Assembly (NCBI RefSeq): GCF_965363235.1
Contig: NC_134845.1
Span: 61,905,261 to 61,969,260, forward strand
Direction of reading: 5' to 3'
Origin: Mytilus galloprovincialis
Taxonomy: Eukaryota; Mollusca; Bivalvia; Mytilida; Mytilidae
DNA length: 64,000 nucleotides
The notes under the pieces are model-generated. The model did not search any database. It worked only from the letters and a program-made list of their open reading frames with translations, and was not told the origin of the DNA. The position numbers and the translations under genes are program-made. The stretch's first letter is position 1; the number at the start of each line of letters is the position of its first letter. Positions 12,806 through 25,847 of the stretch are shown piece after piece.

Positions 12806-13344
12806 TTATTTTTGTTAAGTGATTAGCAAGTGAGAATTAATCTTCTTGTATGAGTAAAAACAAATCGTTGCATGCAGAACTGGGAAACTCTGTGGCATAT
12901 AGGTGCTGTTTAACAAGATGAGGTATATCACATATAACTATAAAGGCAACAAGCGTCTTATGTTCGACTTAGTGTAATTTTATGATTATAATAATAGATA
13001 GTAAATAGATGCCTTTGTTATTTATTTGGTATTTTCAGTTTTTCTATACAATTGTATTTAAAGTATAATGTGGATGTCAAACTATTTTTGCTGATAAATA
13101 TTTTTCAGAATTTCCAACAAGTTTTAAAAGCTTGCAAGCCTTGGCTGGTTATCATTATTAAATATTTCATAAATTTTCAAAAGTGTTTGGTTTTTTGAAG
13201 ATTTTTTAGCATATTTTCTTTCAATTCACATTAAAACAAATTTAGGTTTCTGATTTTAAAATTCGGGTAACCGCTCTGTTAACTTAAATGGGCTATTTGT
13301 TTTCAATAGTAGCACATGTACCTCATTTAAATGTGATATGTTAT

Positions 13345-13410
13345 AAACTGGCGTTGTCAGTTTTTTATGAGTTTGAATATCCCTTTGGTATCTCACCTCT
13401 CCTTTATACC
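13345..13410 (-). repeat. End fragment of the 25.85 kb Mytilus repeat family
   Basis: The pieces ggcgttgtcagtttt, tatgagtttga and ccctttggtatctcacctct are the reverse complement of the start of the element at 25848 (agggacgaaagataccagag...actcataaatcg...actgacaac). Confidence 0.7.
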
Positions 13411-13739
13411 ATACATTTTTTTTTAGTTTTTTATTACATATTTTTGAGTATTAAGTTATAGTTATGTACTAGTTGTTGATTTATCATACTAAAGTTTGAC
13501 AATTGTTTTCCCCTAAATAAGTCTATTTCGTACTCACAACATACTTTATTTATTTAAAGCCAGTATGAAAATATCATAGAAAAACTTTTATTAAGAACCA
13601 GCATGAACATTAATTTAATAAGCTGCAATGCACCATCTTTATGTTTACTAAGAACATTTTGTTTCTCATATCAGGAATAACACGCTTCCATCGTTTATAT
13701 AATTGATAAGCAGATTAGCTAAGGGAACAATATATGCCT

Positions 13740-14640
13740 TTTTAGCTCGTCCGTCGTCGTTAACTTTTACAAAAATCTTCTCCTCTTAAACTACTGGGCC
13801 AAATTTAACTAGACTTGGCCACAATCATCATTGGGGTATCCAACCAATCAAGATGGCCGTCATGGCTAAAAATAGAACATAGTGGTAAAATGAAGGTTTT
13901 GGCTTATAACTCTGAAACTAAAGCATTAAGAGCACATCTGACGGGGTAAAAGTGTTTATCAGGTCAGGAACTATCAGCCTTGAAATTTTTAGATGAATCG
14001 GGCAACCGGTTGTTGGGTTGCTGCCCCTAAATTGGTAATTTTAAGGAAATTTTGCCGTTTTTTGTTATTATCTTGAATATGACTTTAGATAGAGATAAAT
14101 TGTAAACAGCAATAATGTTCAGTAAAGTAAGATCTACAAATTAGTCAACATGACCAAAATAGTCATGTGACCCCTAAAGGAGTTATTGCCCTTTATAGTA
14201 ACTTTTTTTACCAATTTTTTCGTAATTTTTTGTAATCTTTTAAAAAATTCTTCTCCTGAACTTCTGGGCCATATTTAACCAAACTTATCCACAATCATAA
14301 TTAGGGTATATTGTTTACAAAAATGTGTGCGGTGACCCAGACAATCAACCAATATTGCCGCCATGGCTAAACAGAAAATGCAGATTTTGGCTTATAACTC
14401 TGAGACAACGCATTTAGATAAATTTGACAAGGAGTTAAATTGTTTATCAAGTCAATATCTATCTGCCCTGAAATTTTCAGATGAATTTGACAACTGTTTG
14501 TTGGGATGCTGCCTGCTGTCTCCCCCCCCCCCCCAAATTAGTAATTTGTAAAGAAATTTTGCTGTTTTTGGTTATAATCTTGAATACTATTATAGATAGA
14601 GATTAACTGTCAACAGCAATAAAGTTCAGCAATGTATAGT
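13740..14640 (+). repeat. Two tandem diverged copies of a widespread bivalve repeat
   Basis: Copy 1 covers roughly 13765-14190 and copy 2 roughly 14240-14640. Both contain, in order: tctcct..aactnctgggcca, ccacaatcat, a run around gccatggctaaa, ttttggcttataactctga, tttatcaagtc, gatgaat..gacaac, tgttgggttgctgc or a variant, taattt..aaggaaatttt and aacagcaataa.gttcag. I recognise this family from Mytilus and other bivalves. A C-tract at 14521-14534 interrupts copy 2. Partial open frames (for example from 14363) are by-products of the repeat. Confidence 0.8.
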
Positions 14641-15082
14641 ATAGTTCTTTTAACTTTTAAATCATGCATATATGCAAACTTTCGTATTGGTATATTTTTG
14701 TTTAAAATTTTGCAATTGGAAATTGTTCATTGTAGTTTTTAAATATTTAAACAGAACTCATAGTAATGTATGATATTCGTGATAGTTATTTCTTTATTTT
14801 TATTATTATTTTTAAATACTTTTTAATTCATGATTGGTCTTTTATTTTTTACATATGTATAGTGCTGTTTTGTTGAACTGTATCGTTTGTCATATACTGT
14901 ATATGCTTATTAGTAATAAAATACAATAGTCAAACTTAATTTTCACATTTACTGCGACTAGAGAAACAACAACGGATATATTACCTTTTATTACACTTGG
15001 GAAAAACACAAAGACACTTATCGCACCCTAAAAAATAATCCCGCTTTGATTAGTTTGAAGCCGTCACGTGGTGATCCCTATG

Positions 15083-15179
15083 AATCCGTAAAGAGGATTA
15101 GTAAATTTCATAGGGGGTGCATGACATCAAATAGACTCCGGCCTCACACCCTATGGACTTTACTAACTCTCTTTCGATT
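15083..15179. mobile_element. Hairpin MITE-like palindrome
   Basis: Left arm 15083-15119 (begins aatccgtaaagaggattagt, ends catagggggtg) pairs with right arm 15145-15179 (begins cacaccctatgg, ends ctctctttcgatt) with a few mismatches around a 25-base loop. No coding capacity. This is the typical shape of a foldback MITE. Confidence 0.65.
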
Positions 15180-15284
15180 ACTGGGTCAGTAGCGTACCAA
15201 ATTTTTTTCTATAATTAAACCGTCGGTTTCCCGTTAAATGGTTTTGCACTTATTGTCTAGTAATTGTTTGGGCTCTATATAGCT

Positions 15285-15395
15285 TGCTGTTCGGTGTGAG
15301 CCAAGGCGTTACCTTGATTTACTTTTATAAATTGTTTCCTGGATTGAGAGTTGCCTCATTGGCACTCATACCACATCTTCTTACACCCACATAAA
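15285..15395 (+). repeat. Mussel repeat ending 'ggcactcataccacatcttc'
   Basis: Contains ttcggtgtgagccaagg, ttgattta..aaattgtttcctgga, gagagttgcctcattggcac and taccacatcttct. This is the forward form of the family whose reverse copies lie at 35.24 and 32.82 kb. Confidence 0.8.
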
Positions 15396-16019
15396 TTATA
15401 ATAGTTTTCTACGGTATTCTACTATATGACTGTTCTTGAAGAGATTATGTCGACTATTTGAACATGATGATGATAGAGGGTTGCTTAACTTCTTGTGGCA
15501 AGTTAAGAACATGTTAATGTTAAACAATGTTTAAATATTAACCCTGTTTGTACAACACCGACACGACGAACCAGATTTTTAACTTATTAGCTCATAAAGT
15601 AGTAGTCCACAAGAAGACATATCACCTAACTCGGACACGATGATATTCTGACTCCGAGTCGACCAGTTTTTGCTCTTACTCCGTAATGCCGCGTCCATAG
15701 CGGAAAAGCAGCAACTATCTATTATAAAGTCTTTGGTTTTAATCCGGCTAGGTTAGAACCCATGACCTAACGCAATTGTCTAAACAGATATTTTAATCCC
15801 TGTAAATTAAAAAAAAATAGTAATTAATCCTCAATGATGAGTGTTTCATATGATTAGATAATATGTGAGTAACATATCAATGATACAGGAATCCACCAAT
15901 AAAAACATTCTACACTATGAATGTTGAAAATGACCTCTATTACAAAAATATTCCTTCCACACTGCCACAGACACAAAGATAGCGTATTTGATATTTTGTG
16001 CAAAGTAACTACATCAAAG

Positions 16020-16740
16020 GATGCCCGACCTATGGTTCTGCTACGGCAGTAGAACGTTTTAGTAACGATCTTGTCACGCCCTTGCTACGCCTAAGATACC
16101 TTATCACCACTTATTCAATATATGTAAGCTTCAACACAGACTTTCCCGGTTGCGTTACGATCTCAATATGAGTCTACCATGACTGAACCACGTTCTTTCC
16201 ACGCTCTATATTGCTATGAAAATCATCACTTTCCCACCCGTTTCATTGAGAAAACGTGCCACTAAGGGTATCAAAAACACTTAAAGGTCGTGGTGCTAAG
16301 TATAGATATCAACATAATGAGGTCGTGCAATTTAGGACGTAGTAGAAACGTATTGATGTCGTTTTGAGGACGACAAACGCATAACAACAGAGTATCATTG
16401 TCTTCGTCATTATAGTATAATCGTATCAATGTCGTAGTAGAAGCGAGATAAAGACGTAGTGAAATCCTGATAGTCTCAGTCAAATCTCAGTTAGGTCGCA
16501 GCAAAATAGTTGTCATTGGCTTCGCCTATTGCACCACGTTTCCAATAAAATGCTTGTGCACCTATATAGGTCTAATTGAATCCTTACTACGACTTTTTGA
16601 CATATCAACTACGACTACTTTTGGTCACTACATGTACGTTTTAGATCATGTTAAAAAAATGGTAGTGGACCTCCATGATCATGATGACGCGAAAAGTCCT
16701 TATTACAAACTTACCACGACCACCACTTTCGAATAACCAA
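16020..16740. repeat. Cryptic trinucleotide-like region rich in ACG/ACC steps
   Basis: The stretch repeats short words such as gtcgtagtag, gacgtagtag, tactacgac and accacgaccaccac without a fixed period, on a background that is otherwise AT-rich. Small open frames on both strands (for example 16271-16483 minus and 16554-16736 plus) give Thr/Arg/Leu-rich translations that mirror the words. It looks like a decayed simple repeat rather than a gene. Confidence 0.4.
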
Positions 16741-17049
16741 AAAAAAAAAAACAACAACACACACATTCTATGTCAAAGTCGACAAATTTTTATTTCAAAC
16801 GGAAATACACGTTAACTGCTGTACAATGATGTGCATGTTACCAAATGTTGCCAAGAGAAAAATGTTTTAATTTTGAGCAATACTGTTTTAAGTTTATTGA
16901 TAATAATTTAAAACGATAATTACAATCAATATACATCGGATCAGCATTTTATCTTCCTCATCCGACGAACTATCATCGTTTCCTCAAGGCCATACTCGTA
17001 TATGGTGTCTAGGGAGAGCCAAACATGTAGTCCGTGAAATTTTCATCCC

Positions 17050-17116
17050 AAAACCGGAATTGAACCAGGAACCTTTGTTTTTAGTAGACCGATGCACTAA
17101 CCACTACACTTCGGCA
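17050..17116 (-). repeat. tRNA-derived SINE head (or tRNA pseudogene)
   Basis: On the minus strand an A box TAGTGGTTAGTGCATCGG (17106-17089) is followed 22 bases later by a B box GGTTCAATTCC (17066-17056). The spacing and sequence fit RNA polymerase III internal promoters. The acceptor and anticodon stems do not pair well enough for a working tRNA, so I call it a SINE head. Confidence 0.65.
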
Positions 17117-17536
17117 CACAAAAACAGCACAACAAAACCACGCATTGCCACACGAGTGAATTGACGCCACACAAGTGTCATCGCAGGAAAATTTCTAAAA
17201 ACTGGATAAAATCAAGTATTAGGTTTGCAATTATTGTACTTGATGTTTATCAAGAAATGTGTTTACTTAGTAATTCGATAATTAATTGTATTATCTAGCT
17301 ATGTCTAATATGTTTGGATGTTTGACAGTGTCTTATGACAAAAGGGAGTTCTATGTTTTCCTATATGGCGTAATTTTACAGTGATGCACAATGACAACCA
17401 ACCTGAGAATTAGGAGTATTGTTTATCTAATATTTAGTTTTTATGTTCAAGACGGGCATGGAAGAGACAGTAATTACATTAGTTGCCAAATGATTATGAT
17501 AGAATATGTTCCATCTTTTATTTTGGATACATTTTG

Positions 17537-18830
17537 TAGGTTCCAGGGGCGTAGCTAGGTATTCATTTAACTGTAGGCACCAATAGGGGGTTCAGGGGGC
17601 AAATGGTTTTCAGCGTTTTAGCTGCAAAATTTTATGTACAAAAAATATAAGATTTACTGGTTATTTAATCATGATAATTATTATATACATGATGAAAAGT
17701 TCGAAGAATTATGAATAATGTACCACAACATCTGACTGCATGGTGAAATTTTCAAATAACGCAGTATAACCCGTAATATATAAAAGATATTTATAATATG
17801 CATTGCCCAGCGTAGATCAGCGTATCCCTTTAATTAAGCAGTACACCCTGTTGACGATCCTTCATTAAAAAGAATAGGCACCCGCCGCGTAAACACTGAT
17901 ACTACTATATAATAGAACTATCCTTTTGGCTATACATCAACCATCAATCTTTTTAAACTTAAACCTTCACCCTAGCCACACAAACACATACAGACATAGT
18001 CGATGCCTAACAAAATTCAAGAAATTCGTATATCTTTATATATCCTCTTTTGTAAAATCCCTACCGGCTTAGGAATTTTGAATAAATGTGGCCATTACAC
18101 GCAGATTTGAGGGTACTCAAAATTACTGGAAGCCAGTTGATTGATTGATTTTTTTACATACAGTGTCAAATATTTATGCAAGTTCAGGATCGTTGATTTT
18201 TTTTATAATAAATTCAACTTGGAGCTAGGTCCTGTAATAGGTGTCGTCCAGGACGAAGGTCTGGAAATTTAAAAATGCCATGCATTGGAAAATGAGGGTT
18301 TTTTGGATAGGAACATAAATTTTGCCTTTCAGTAGACCAACTACGAACTCCTCAAAGAGTTGCATTCTCTCTACAACTAGGCATCGGTTTTAATGTTTCC
18401 ATTCTGACCAGGCGTGACTGCGTATTTATACATCCTGCACAGCCAAACGGACGACCAACATTGGCAAGTCGGGTGAAAACAAAGTGAAAAGCTATTTGAT
18501 AACTGACAACAACTAATTAAGAAACTCATGTGTCTAAGTTTTTTTGTTGATAGAAGTGATATGATCTGAGCAAAGTTCTAGTTTTAATTTAGTTTCAATA
18601 TGAGGTAAAATCGTAAAAAAATCAATTCTATCCATTGTTCCATTAACTAAGGACGAGAGACTAGTGTACACATGACATTCGTTAATTTAAGAGTTTTTGA
18701 CAACTTCACCGGCTTTTATTTACAGATAACGTTGTTTATTATTAATTTTTGATAGAAAAAAAAATTATTGTGAAAAAATTATGTGTAGGCACGTGCCTAT
18801 ATTATTTTGTGGTGGATCATCAGTATCATT
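17537..18830 (+). mobile_element. Possible degraded hAT-like element
   Basis: The left border caggggcgtagctagg resembles the terminus of many hAT-type DNA transposons. The words gtaggcacc (17573) and gtaggcacgtgcct (18785) recur inside, near the other end. I found no matching inverted terminus and no transposase motif, so the right border is a guess. Confidence 0.25.
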
Positions 18831-21300
18831 AGTACAAATTTTTGTTAAAATATTCCTCAGATTAGAATACATTAAATGGTTTTTAGTAATGACAATGACA
18901 TGATGCTTGGGGCTAGATGATCTAGAAAGTAAACCTGTGTGCTGATTTTTTTTCAATTCTTTGATAATATCTCCTCCAAATCCGGTCGAAGAAAAGAAAA
19001 TTTTGACCAATATGACAATGATTTCACCAAAAGAACCTTTGTGAGCATGCTTCAAAGACTCATAACTGCTCCAAAAGTAATCTGATAGAATTTCAAGCAT
19101 GTCAAGTGAATATTATCAACAGCTACTTAAGTAGTCTTAATATGTCTAAATATCTACAAAGTAATAGTATTCAAAAAGTTATGCAAAATTATGCTCCTTT
19201 CATTTTTTTTTTGGTTAAATGGATATAAATATAAGTGATACATGTACCAATACAGTATTTGATGTGGTATGAAGGTGTAGTAATTAATATTTACTGTAAC
19301 AATGTTAATTCACACAAATTAAGAAATAAACAAATGAATGAAAAATGTTGAACATGTACAATGAAATATAGTTTAAGAAATCGATTAGTCCAGATAGGCC
19401 TTATAATTTTTTTTAAACATTAAATCAAAGGACCATTTACACTCAGGACCGAGTCATCAGTAGACAGAACAGATGTATTAAAACAACCTAGCATCATATT
19501 GCTAGTAGCGGGATTAGCATTGTCGGGAAAATTTGGTCTTTTTTAAATTTGTTCAGTGAACATACATTTGTATAATGTTTGGTTCAAGTCGAAATAGAAT
19601 GCTTTTATCTCCCTATTACTTACATTGTACATAGAGGTAATACTTCTTCTACAAATCCTTGTACATGAGAGTTATCTGTCAAATCTTTATTTCACAAACA
19701 ATAAATTGCAGAACAATGAACTGAGCTCAAAGCAAAGTACTTTAATAATACACTTAGACAAAGAGCTAAATCCAGTGATATACTTTGTACTACAGGTCCT
19801 TCATGAACATCCATCGACGAAAACCATATCTTAATAACATATACTACATGGTTGGATAAGAAGTCCTGAAAAAGACATGATTTTTTTTAGTCATTTTTAT
19901 ATGCACAGGTTAAAACTTTCTTGTGGTATAATCATTCAGTATCTAGCAACTATCAATTTGCTTCATGCACAAATTGATATAGGTTGAGTGCCCATATGTT
20001 GGAAATAAGAACACACCTCCACCTAATTTTAGTAAATTGATAAACAAATATTCAAAACTATCAAATGATTTATCCAAGACTTGTCAGTGTCTATTTGCCA
20101 TTGCCACTGAATCAGTGATATATGTACACATAATTATATACATGTAAGACTAAAATTTTAAAGTACATATATAAGTCTTAACCTGACATTCAGTCTTAAC
20201 TGAAAACTTTATTCCCCAAGTCATGTTCAAATCAGACTTCACAATAAAAAAATTCCATATCTACATGTACAACCAATGAAAATCAAATATCCCTCTATTA
20301 GACTAGCATTGAAATCCCAGTTTTCTAAAATGTTAGCTAGGTGGAACCTGAAACTAAACAAATTGAAACAATATAAAAAAATTTGATTTTTTTTCCCATT
20401 TGTGACCATAAAGAACTTCTTATTATATTGAATTCGGGCTTGTCTATCAAAGAACAGATATGTTGACTTGAAAATATTTGCATGTGTGTGTGTGTCATTC
20501 TGTTTATTATCATGACGAATGAATGTTACATGTGAGCCAGTTCGTTATTCGACATTCCATATGTTAGCATAAATAATTTGATATTCAGACGTTACAAATA
20601 GTAAGATGGTTGGTGTTATGAAAAAAGTAAATTGTATTTCAATATTTTTTAGTTATCTTTTAGTGACCTAATACATATTATGGTCCGTTCTCCAAAGATA
20701 ACAAGTTCCCAACTTATTTTTTATTTGATTAGTTGTATAATATATAATTTCAAAACGCAAAGAACAAAATACAACGAATTAGAAACCAACAAGTTTACAC
20801 AGCACAACATTGAAAACTTTGAAACCTTACTTATACGGAAGGGTAAGCGATTCCTACTCAACATGTGGCGACCGTTGTTTTTTTAAAGGCAAGTAAAAGC
20901 TTACTCGGGCAAATTTTATTGGAATAGAAAGATATTAAACGTTTAATTGACAAGTTTACCAGTATTAGATCGAATTATTATTTTTAGTACTTGTTGATTA
21001 ATAGACTGGCACTCAAGAGTTCTAAAAATTTTTTACTGATAAAATCTGTATCTTAAGATGCCGGGAAATCTCGTTGAATCTACTCGGTCAGCTAATGTCA
21101 CAATTTATAAATTACCTTTATATTTGCTTTTATATTTTCTCAACCGATAAGGTAGAATCGGATATGAAATTATAGATTTAACTTAAATTGAAATGCGCAA
21201 AGTTGTAACTACAGGTTAGGTTTATCTTGCTATGCATTCATAGTCATGGAAACTATAATAATAAACAAATCCGATACCTTATGTATTGTCATTTATTATA
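18831..21300. other. AT-rich intergenic stretch, nothing recognised
   Basis: Contains a short (tg)n run near 20485 and several chance frames. No splice-bounded coding segment, palindrome or recognised repeat stood out. Confidence 0.4.
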
Positions 21301-24300
21301 TTACTTAGAACAGACTACACATGTTAACGGATAATTGTTTATGTACGGTGGACATTTCAAAGATCCACATACGGTAAAAACGTCATAAAACAGTTTACCA
21401 TAATGTTGAGCCGCACCCCCATTAATGAATTCTGGATATATATCAACCCATTCGTAAGTCGAAGCAGCAGCATTTCTATACCCTCCTGACGATAAATATC
21501 CATAATACTATCTCGTCCATCCGCTGTAACATCTATTCTTTCCCGGAATCATTATCACAAAAGTAGCTCGAGTCGTTCTACATAGTGCACATGGAACATC
21601 TTGACCATCAGCATAAGAGGCAAAAAAGTTATTATTGAATTCTCCACCGTATATTTGAGCAAAATTTGAACCTCTAGGTTTTGAATAGTTTGGATCTGGT
21701 GGTAAACACACACTCTCAGCTGCCGAGCCCGATACACCATAGTGACCCCCACCAGCATATCCTGTAATAAAGTATCTCAATATATATTCCAGTTGATGCA
21801 TATTAAATGTATTAACATATTCATATCGTAACAAATCAGTCATACATGTAACTCACAAAAAAATAATGTTTCCTGTTAGTGCAGCAAACGAGACTAGATT
21901 TTCAATTTGTACCAAACTGCTGATACATAATTATTTCTAATTGTATACAGTGAAAAACAGTTAAAATGGGCATTACTCTAGTTCGGAAAATGACCTACAA
22001 TCCGAACTCTGTCTGTGTGCTGTTTTAAATTTCTATGCATTGTGTATAAGTGTTATTTTAATTGACATTTGACAATTTGATATTTTTTTTTTTTTATATC
22101 AAGGGTAATTTTGTTATTAAACACAAAAAAAAAAAGATTGACAGAGCAAATAAATAGAGCAGCCTGTAGTAGTTTTGAGTTATGGCTATCAGAATAAATT
22201 CTGCACCGAACAAACGACCATAGTCTCCCCCACTAGTCTTTCCATAATTTGGATCTGGTGGTAAACATACATATCCAGCAGCTGGCCCTGAATCAGTATA
22301 GTGACTCCCACCTGCAAAGCCTGTTATAATAATGTAACATCAATCAATATGGAGAAATAATGAATGCATATCCATGAAATAATGTACATGATATTTCGAA
22401 ATAATGACATATCATTTTTGTGAAATACCCTATATAACAAATGAAGATAACATGTATCCAATACTTGAAATAGATATCACAGGGATATCAAAGGTTGTAA
22501 TTGAATTATGTTAAATTCTCATGAATTGAAAATACAATGTTGCTTAAACACCACAGGAATAAGACTGGCCACTACGAGTATTAAAACCGTGAAATTGACA
22601 AGTTTAACCTATGTTATATTTACCGGAATAAACCAATTCTGTATTACTATTTGGACACTGCTTTCGTCCCCATCTAACACATGTTGTCCAAAGACCTGAA
22701 GTAAAGTAGATACTACTTGGTTTATTTCATATTGATTACAGACAGATATTATGTTGCTTGATTGGTTGTTTATTCAAACATAAAAACATTACAATGCTAT
22801 GTTAAATACCATGTTCATGATACAATGGCATTTACGACACAATGGTAAATTCGATTTAAACATACTGAAGTACTTGAGTTTCAATCATCTTTTTATAACT
22901 GAGCAAGATAGGCAACAGAGTGTTATATCTTAACAATTCATCAGCCAGATCAATTAGTCACACTTACACAGGTTAACTAAACATGCAGTTATATGTAGTC
23001 TTTTTGACGAGCTCATTAATGATTACCACAGGAAAATTACAAAATAAATCGCAAACTCGTTAAGTTTTATAAACTTAATTAATCTCCGAATTACACCAAT
23101 ACGGAGGGAAATAATACTTTGCATAAAATATTTTTTTCTACACATTACATATTATACTAAGTTCCCCATGTCTTCAGTTCCATAGACTGTTTGATAAAAG
23201 AGCTTACAGACTTTACACGCTGGCTAGAGGTTAGATATAAACTATATTTCATTTCATTGGCAGGAAAATCTTTAAGTTGGAATTTAAATCATTTAATAGG
23301 AAATGTGTTAGTCTTTATTAATTCAACAATACATAAGGAAACAGGATCATTATTAATATAAAACTTTGCACTTGTAACATAGTATCTTCTAAATTAGGAT
23401 ATTCTAATTTCGTCTACTTTAAATAAACTGTCACTAATATAAATGTTGCAAATATCTTAAAAGTTTTCTGGTACTAGTATACAAATGATATTATTGTAAA
23501 CATACAAGTTTGATATGTGTTTATAACAGAAGTTTGGTGTTTTATCATTGGATGATTCTTTCTATCTGTATACTATGCCATTGATTGATTTTTGTACGAG
23601 ATTCCTATTGCCTTATTATATGTTAGATCTGATTTAGTTATAAGTGGACCTTACATGATGACATATTACCGTCCTAATTATTACTCTGATAAGGAGAGGC
23701 CGTCGAAATTGAGTAAGATTCTTTTCAGTATACCAGGTGATTTTCTCACAAAAGGGAGTCTACATACAAAAATGACTATATAGATTTCAAACAGTCAAGA
23801 GTTTATTGTCTAAGCTCAGATCTTTTTCAATATGAAGTTTTGTTACAAAGAATGGTTCTGTATTGGTATGGAAATGTACCTTCACTTTTAAAGCAATAGT
23901 CAATGAGCAAGTATGAAGAGTTTTGAAATATGTCTTCTCAAAACCGTTAATTAAATAAAATCGTTATCGGTATCAGTTTTCTTGGGATGATCCCCTTGAA
24001 AAGATGTTTCGTCTACCCACTTAGTATTTTGAAGAAAAAACACTACTGACTGAAAATGATATACCCAAAAAGTACATATCAACTTAATTAAATCTTTTAT
24101 GGAAAGTTGCCTGGAAGAATAACATTAGTCTACATTGAGTTCGGAACAGTTGATGAGTTACATATTTCAAGTTGACTCCACATGTTTCAGAGACTGAACT
24201 AGTAAAAACACGCACATAAATTCACAGTATGGATACTTTTAGTCTACAGGATCAATTAATTGAGACAACTTTTTGAAGCAAATGAAGCATATTATCCTCA

Positions 24301-24986
24301 TTAAGTTCTAAGATGGACTATAGAATTTGTTTTAAGAAAACTTGCTTTACAGGATTTTTAAGTGTGTTGATATAGACATATGGATGGATATCTTATATTT
24401 ACAATATATTCTTAATGAATACAACAAATAGCAATATGTATTTCAATTGCTTTTGGGATATTTATTGAACCGAATCAACCCTAAATTCAACAAGAAGGGC
24501 TAACGAAAAGTTTAACTTTCGCATATTCTCTTCTTTATGAAAAAAAGTCTTACTTGGAATGCGGCTAAATGAGCTTTGCAACTGTTTAATTGTCTGCTCC
24601 AGTTGTTGATTTATTGTCTGTTGTTGCTGATTAGTTGTCTGTTGTTGTTGGATGGTTTTCTGCTGTTGTGGGATTAATACCTGTTGTTCTTGAAGTATTA
24701 CCTGTTACTGTTGAATTGATGTGTTTTGTTGTGTAATCCATGCTTGTTGTCGAAGGGTTGATGTCTGTTGTTGCTGAATGGTTTTCTCTTGCTGTTGAAT
24801 AGTTAACGTCTGCTGTTGGTTTCCGGTGAATAGCTGTTTTACTGTGGCATTCAGTATGGCAACGATATTTTTTTCTCGGTTTAAACGATTAACGAGTACA
24901 TCTGGATCATTAAGCAATAGCCTCTTCTCTTCTGCAGTGACCAGATTAACACTTAAACAAAAGAAATATATTAACCAAATAATCAT
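21301..24986 (-). pseudogene. Short-chain collagen C4-like secreted protein, probable pseudogene (3 exons, 2 in-frame stops)
   Basis: Exon 1 (24986-24554) starts with a signal peptide (MIIWLIYFFCLSVNLVTA), then EEKRLLLNDPDVLVNRL and a Gln-rich coiled coil built on IQQQ repeats. Exon 2 (22695-22624) encodes TTCVRWGRKQCP. Exon 3 (21761-21301) encodes GYAGGGHYGVSGSAA, VCLPPDP, DVPCALCR, MIPGKNRCYSGWT, GKLFYDV and ends SLKCPP..LTCVVCSK. The three exons join in phase to 322 codons with canonical donors and acceptors, matching the layout of molluscan proteins annotated as short-chain collagen C4-like. Two codons are stops: TAA at 24707-24705 within the Gln-rich coil and TAG at 21510-21508 after CYSGWTR, where the family has an acidic residue. 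The paired Cys pattern of the C-terminal domain is otherwise intact. Two independent stops argue for a dead copy; the function of the family is poorly known. Confidence 0.8.
22197..22320 (-). pseudogene. Truncated second copy of the collagen-C4-like last exon
   Basis: After an acceptor (ttataacag) the frame reads GFAGGSHYTDSGPAAGYVC, LPPDPNYGKTSG and DYGRLFGAEF, a close relative of the start of the exon at 21761. It enters in the same phase (G|GC), so it would be an alternative to that exon. Homology stops at 22197 and the frame then runs into low-complexity sequence. The rest of the domain, including the CALCR and MIPGK segments, is missing. Confidence 0.75.
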
Positions 24987-25847
24987 ACTTGAACTTCCCT
25001 CATGTGCTTTGAAGAAACGATTTTACACAAATTATTTCTTATCAATCTAGTGTTAAGTAAGGTCACAAAGACAAAGATATCAACAAGTTTACATGCATAT
25101 GCCAACTAGTGCATTTGAACCCTATGATCTGGATAGTACCATTTTTAAAAGGACATCTATGATTCGGCATACTCCTACATTTTCCATAATTGTGTAACCG
25201 ACTAGTAATTTTTGAAGGCAAACATTTTTTTTATATTGTTCATATCGACTAATTTATAAAACAAATAAACAAACAAAATCACCGGAAGCTTAAATATATA
25301 ATATATAAGAATGTGGTGGAGACCTTTACAATTTCATTCGAAACAATATTGAAATTTAAACCTTACTTTGCAAAACTTAAAATGTTACAATTTATCATAG
25401 CATATTTTTTCTCTAAGAAATAAATTCATTGATATGTAACCATTGAAGCAGATCAACTGTTCCCTCTTTGAATATGGTATTCGAACGTTAGTAGTACCCT
25501 TAGTCTTTGATGAACTGCAACTATTCAAATGTCCGATCAAAAATACTGGGACTGTGGGTGGCGCCCTTTTTTTGTGAAATATTATACAAATACCGTACAA
25601 ATGAAACCAACATTGGCCAAAACCACTCATGTCTTAATGATATCCTACGGCAGCTTTTCTATTATTACCTCTACTGAGTTTTGTTTTAAGTAGGTTATGA
25701 ATTGCATGGTTTCAGAACAGCATAACCATTGAACATATCCGTAAAACAGAATTAGTTGGAAACATAAAGGAATAATATAAGACATGCTAAGGTAAGGTCA
25801 ATGGTGTATCTACACAATACCTAGTGAATCAACACATATCTCCTTAA

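Noticed and set aside
15700..15790. Possible tRNA-like B box (minus strand gggttctaacc)
   Set aside because: No A box at a suitable distance; probably part of an unnamed repeat.
18765..19100. 111-codon minus-strand frame considered as a transposase piece
   Set aside because: No DDE/DDD or hAT dimerisation motif could be identified.
25385..25630. 81-codon minus-strand frame upstream of the collagen-like gene
   Set aside because: No signal peptide or motif, and no splice link to the gene whose own signal peptide starts at 24986.
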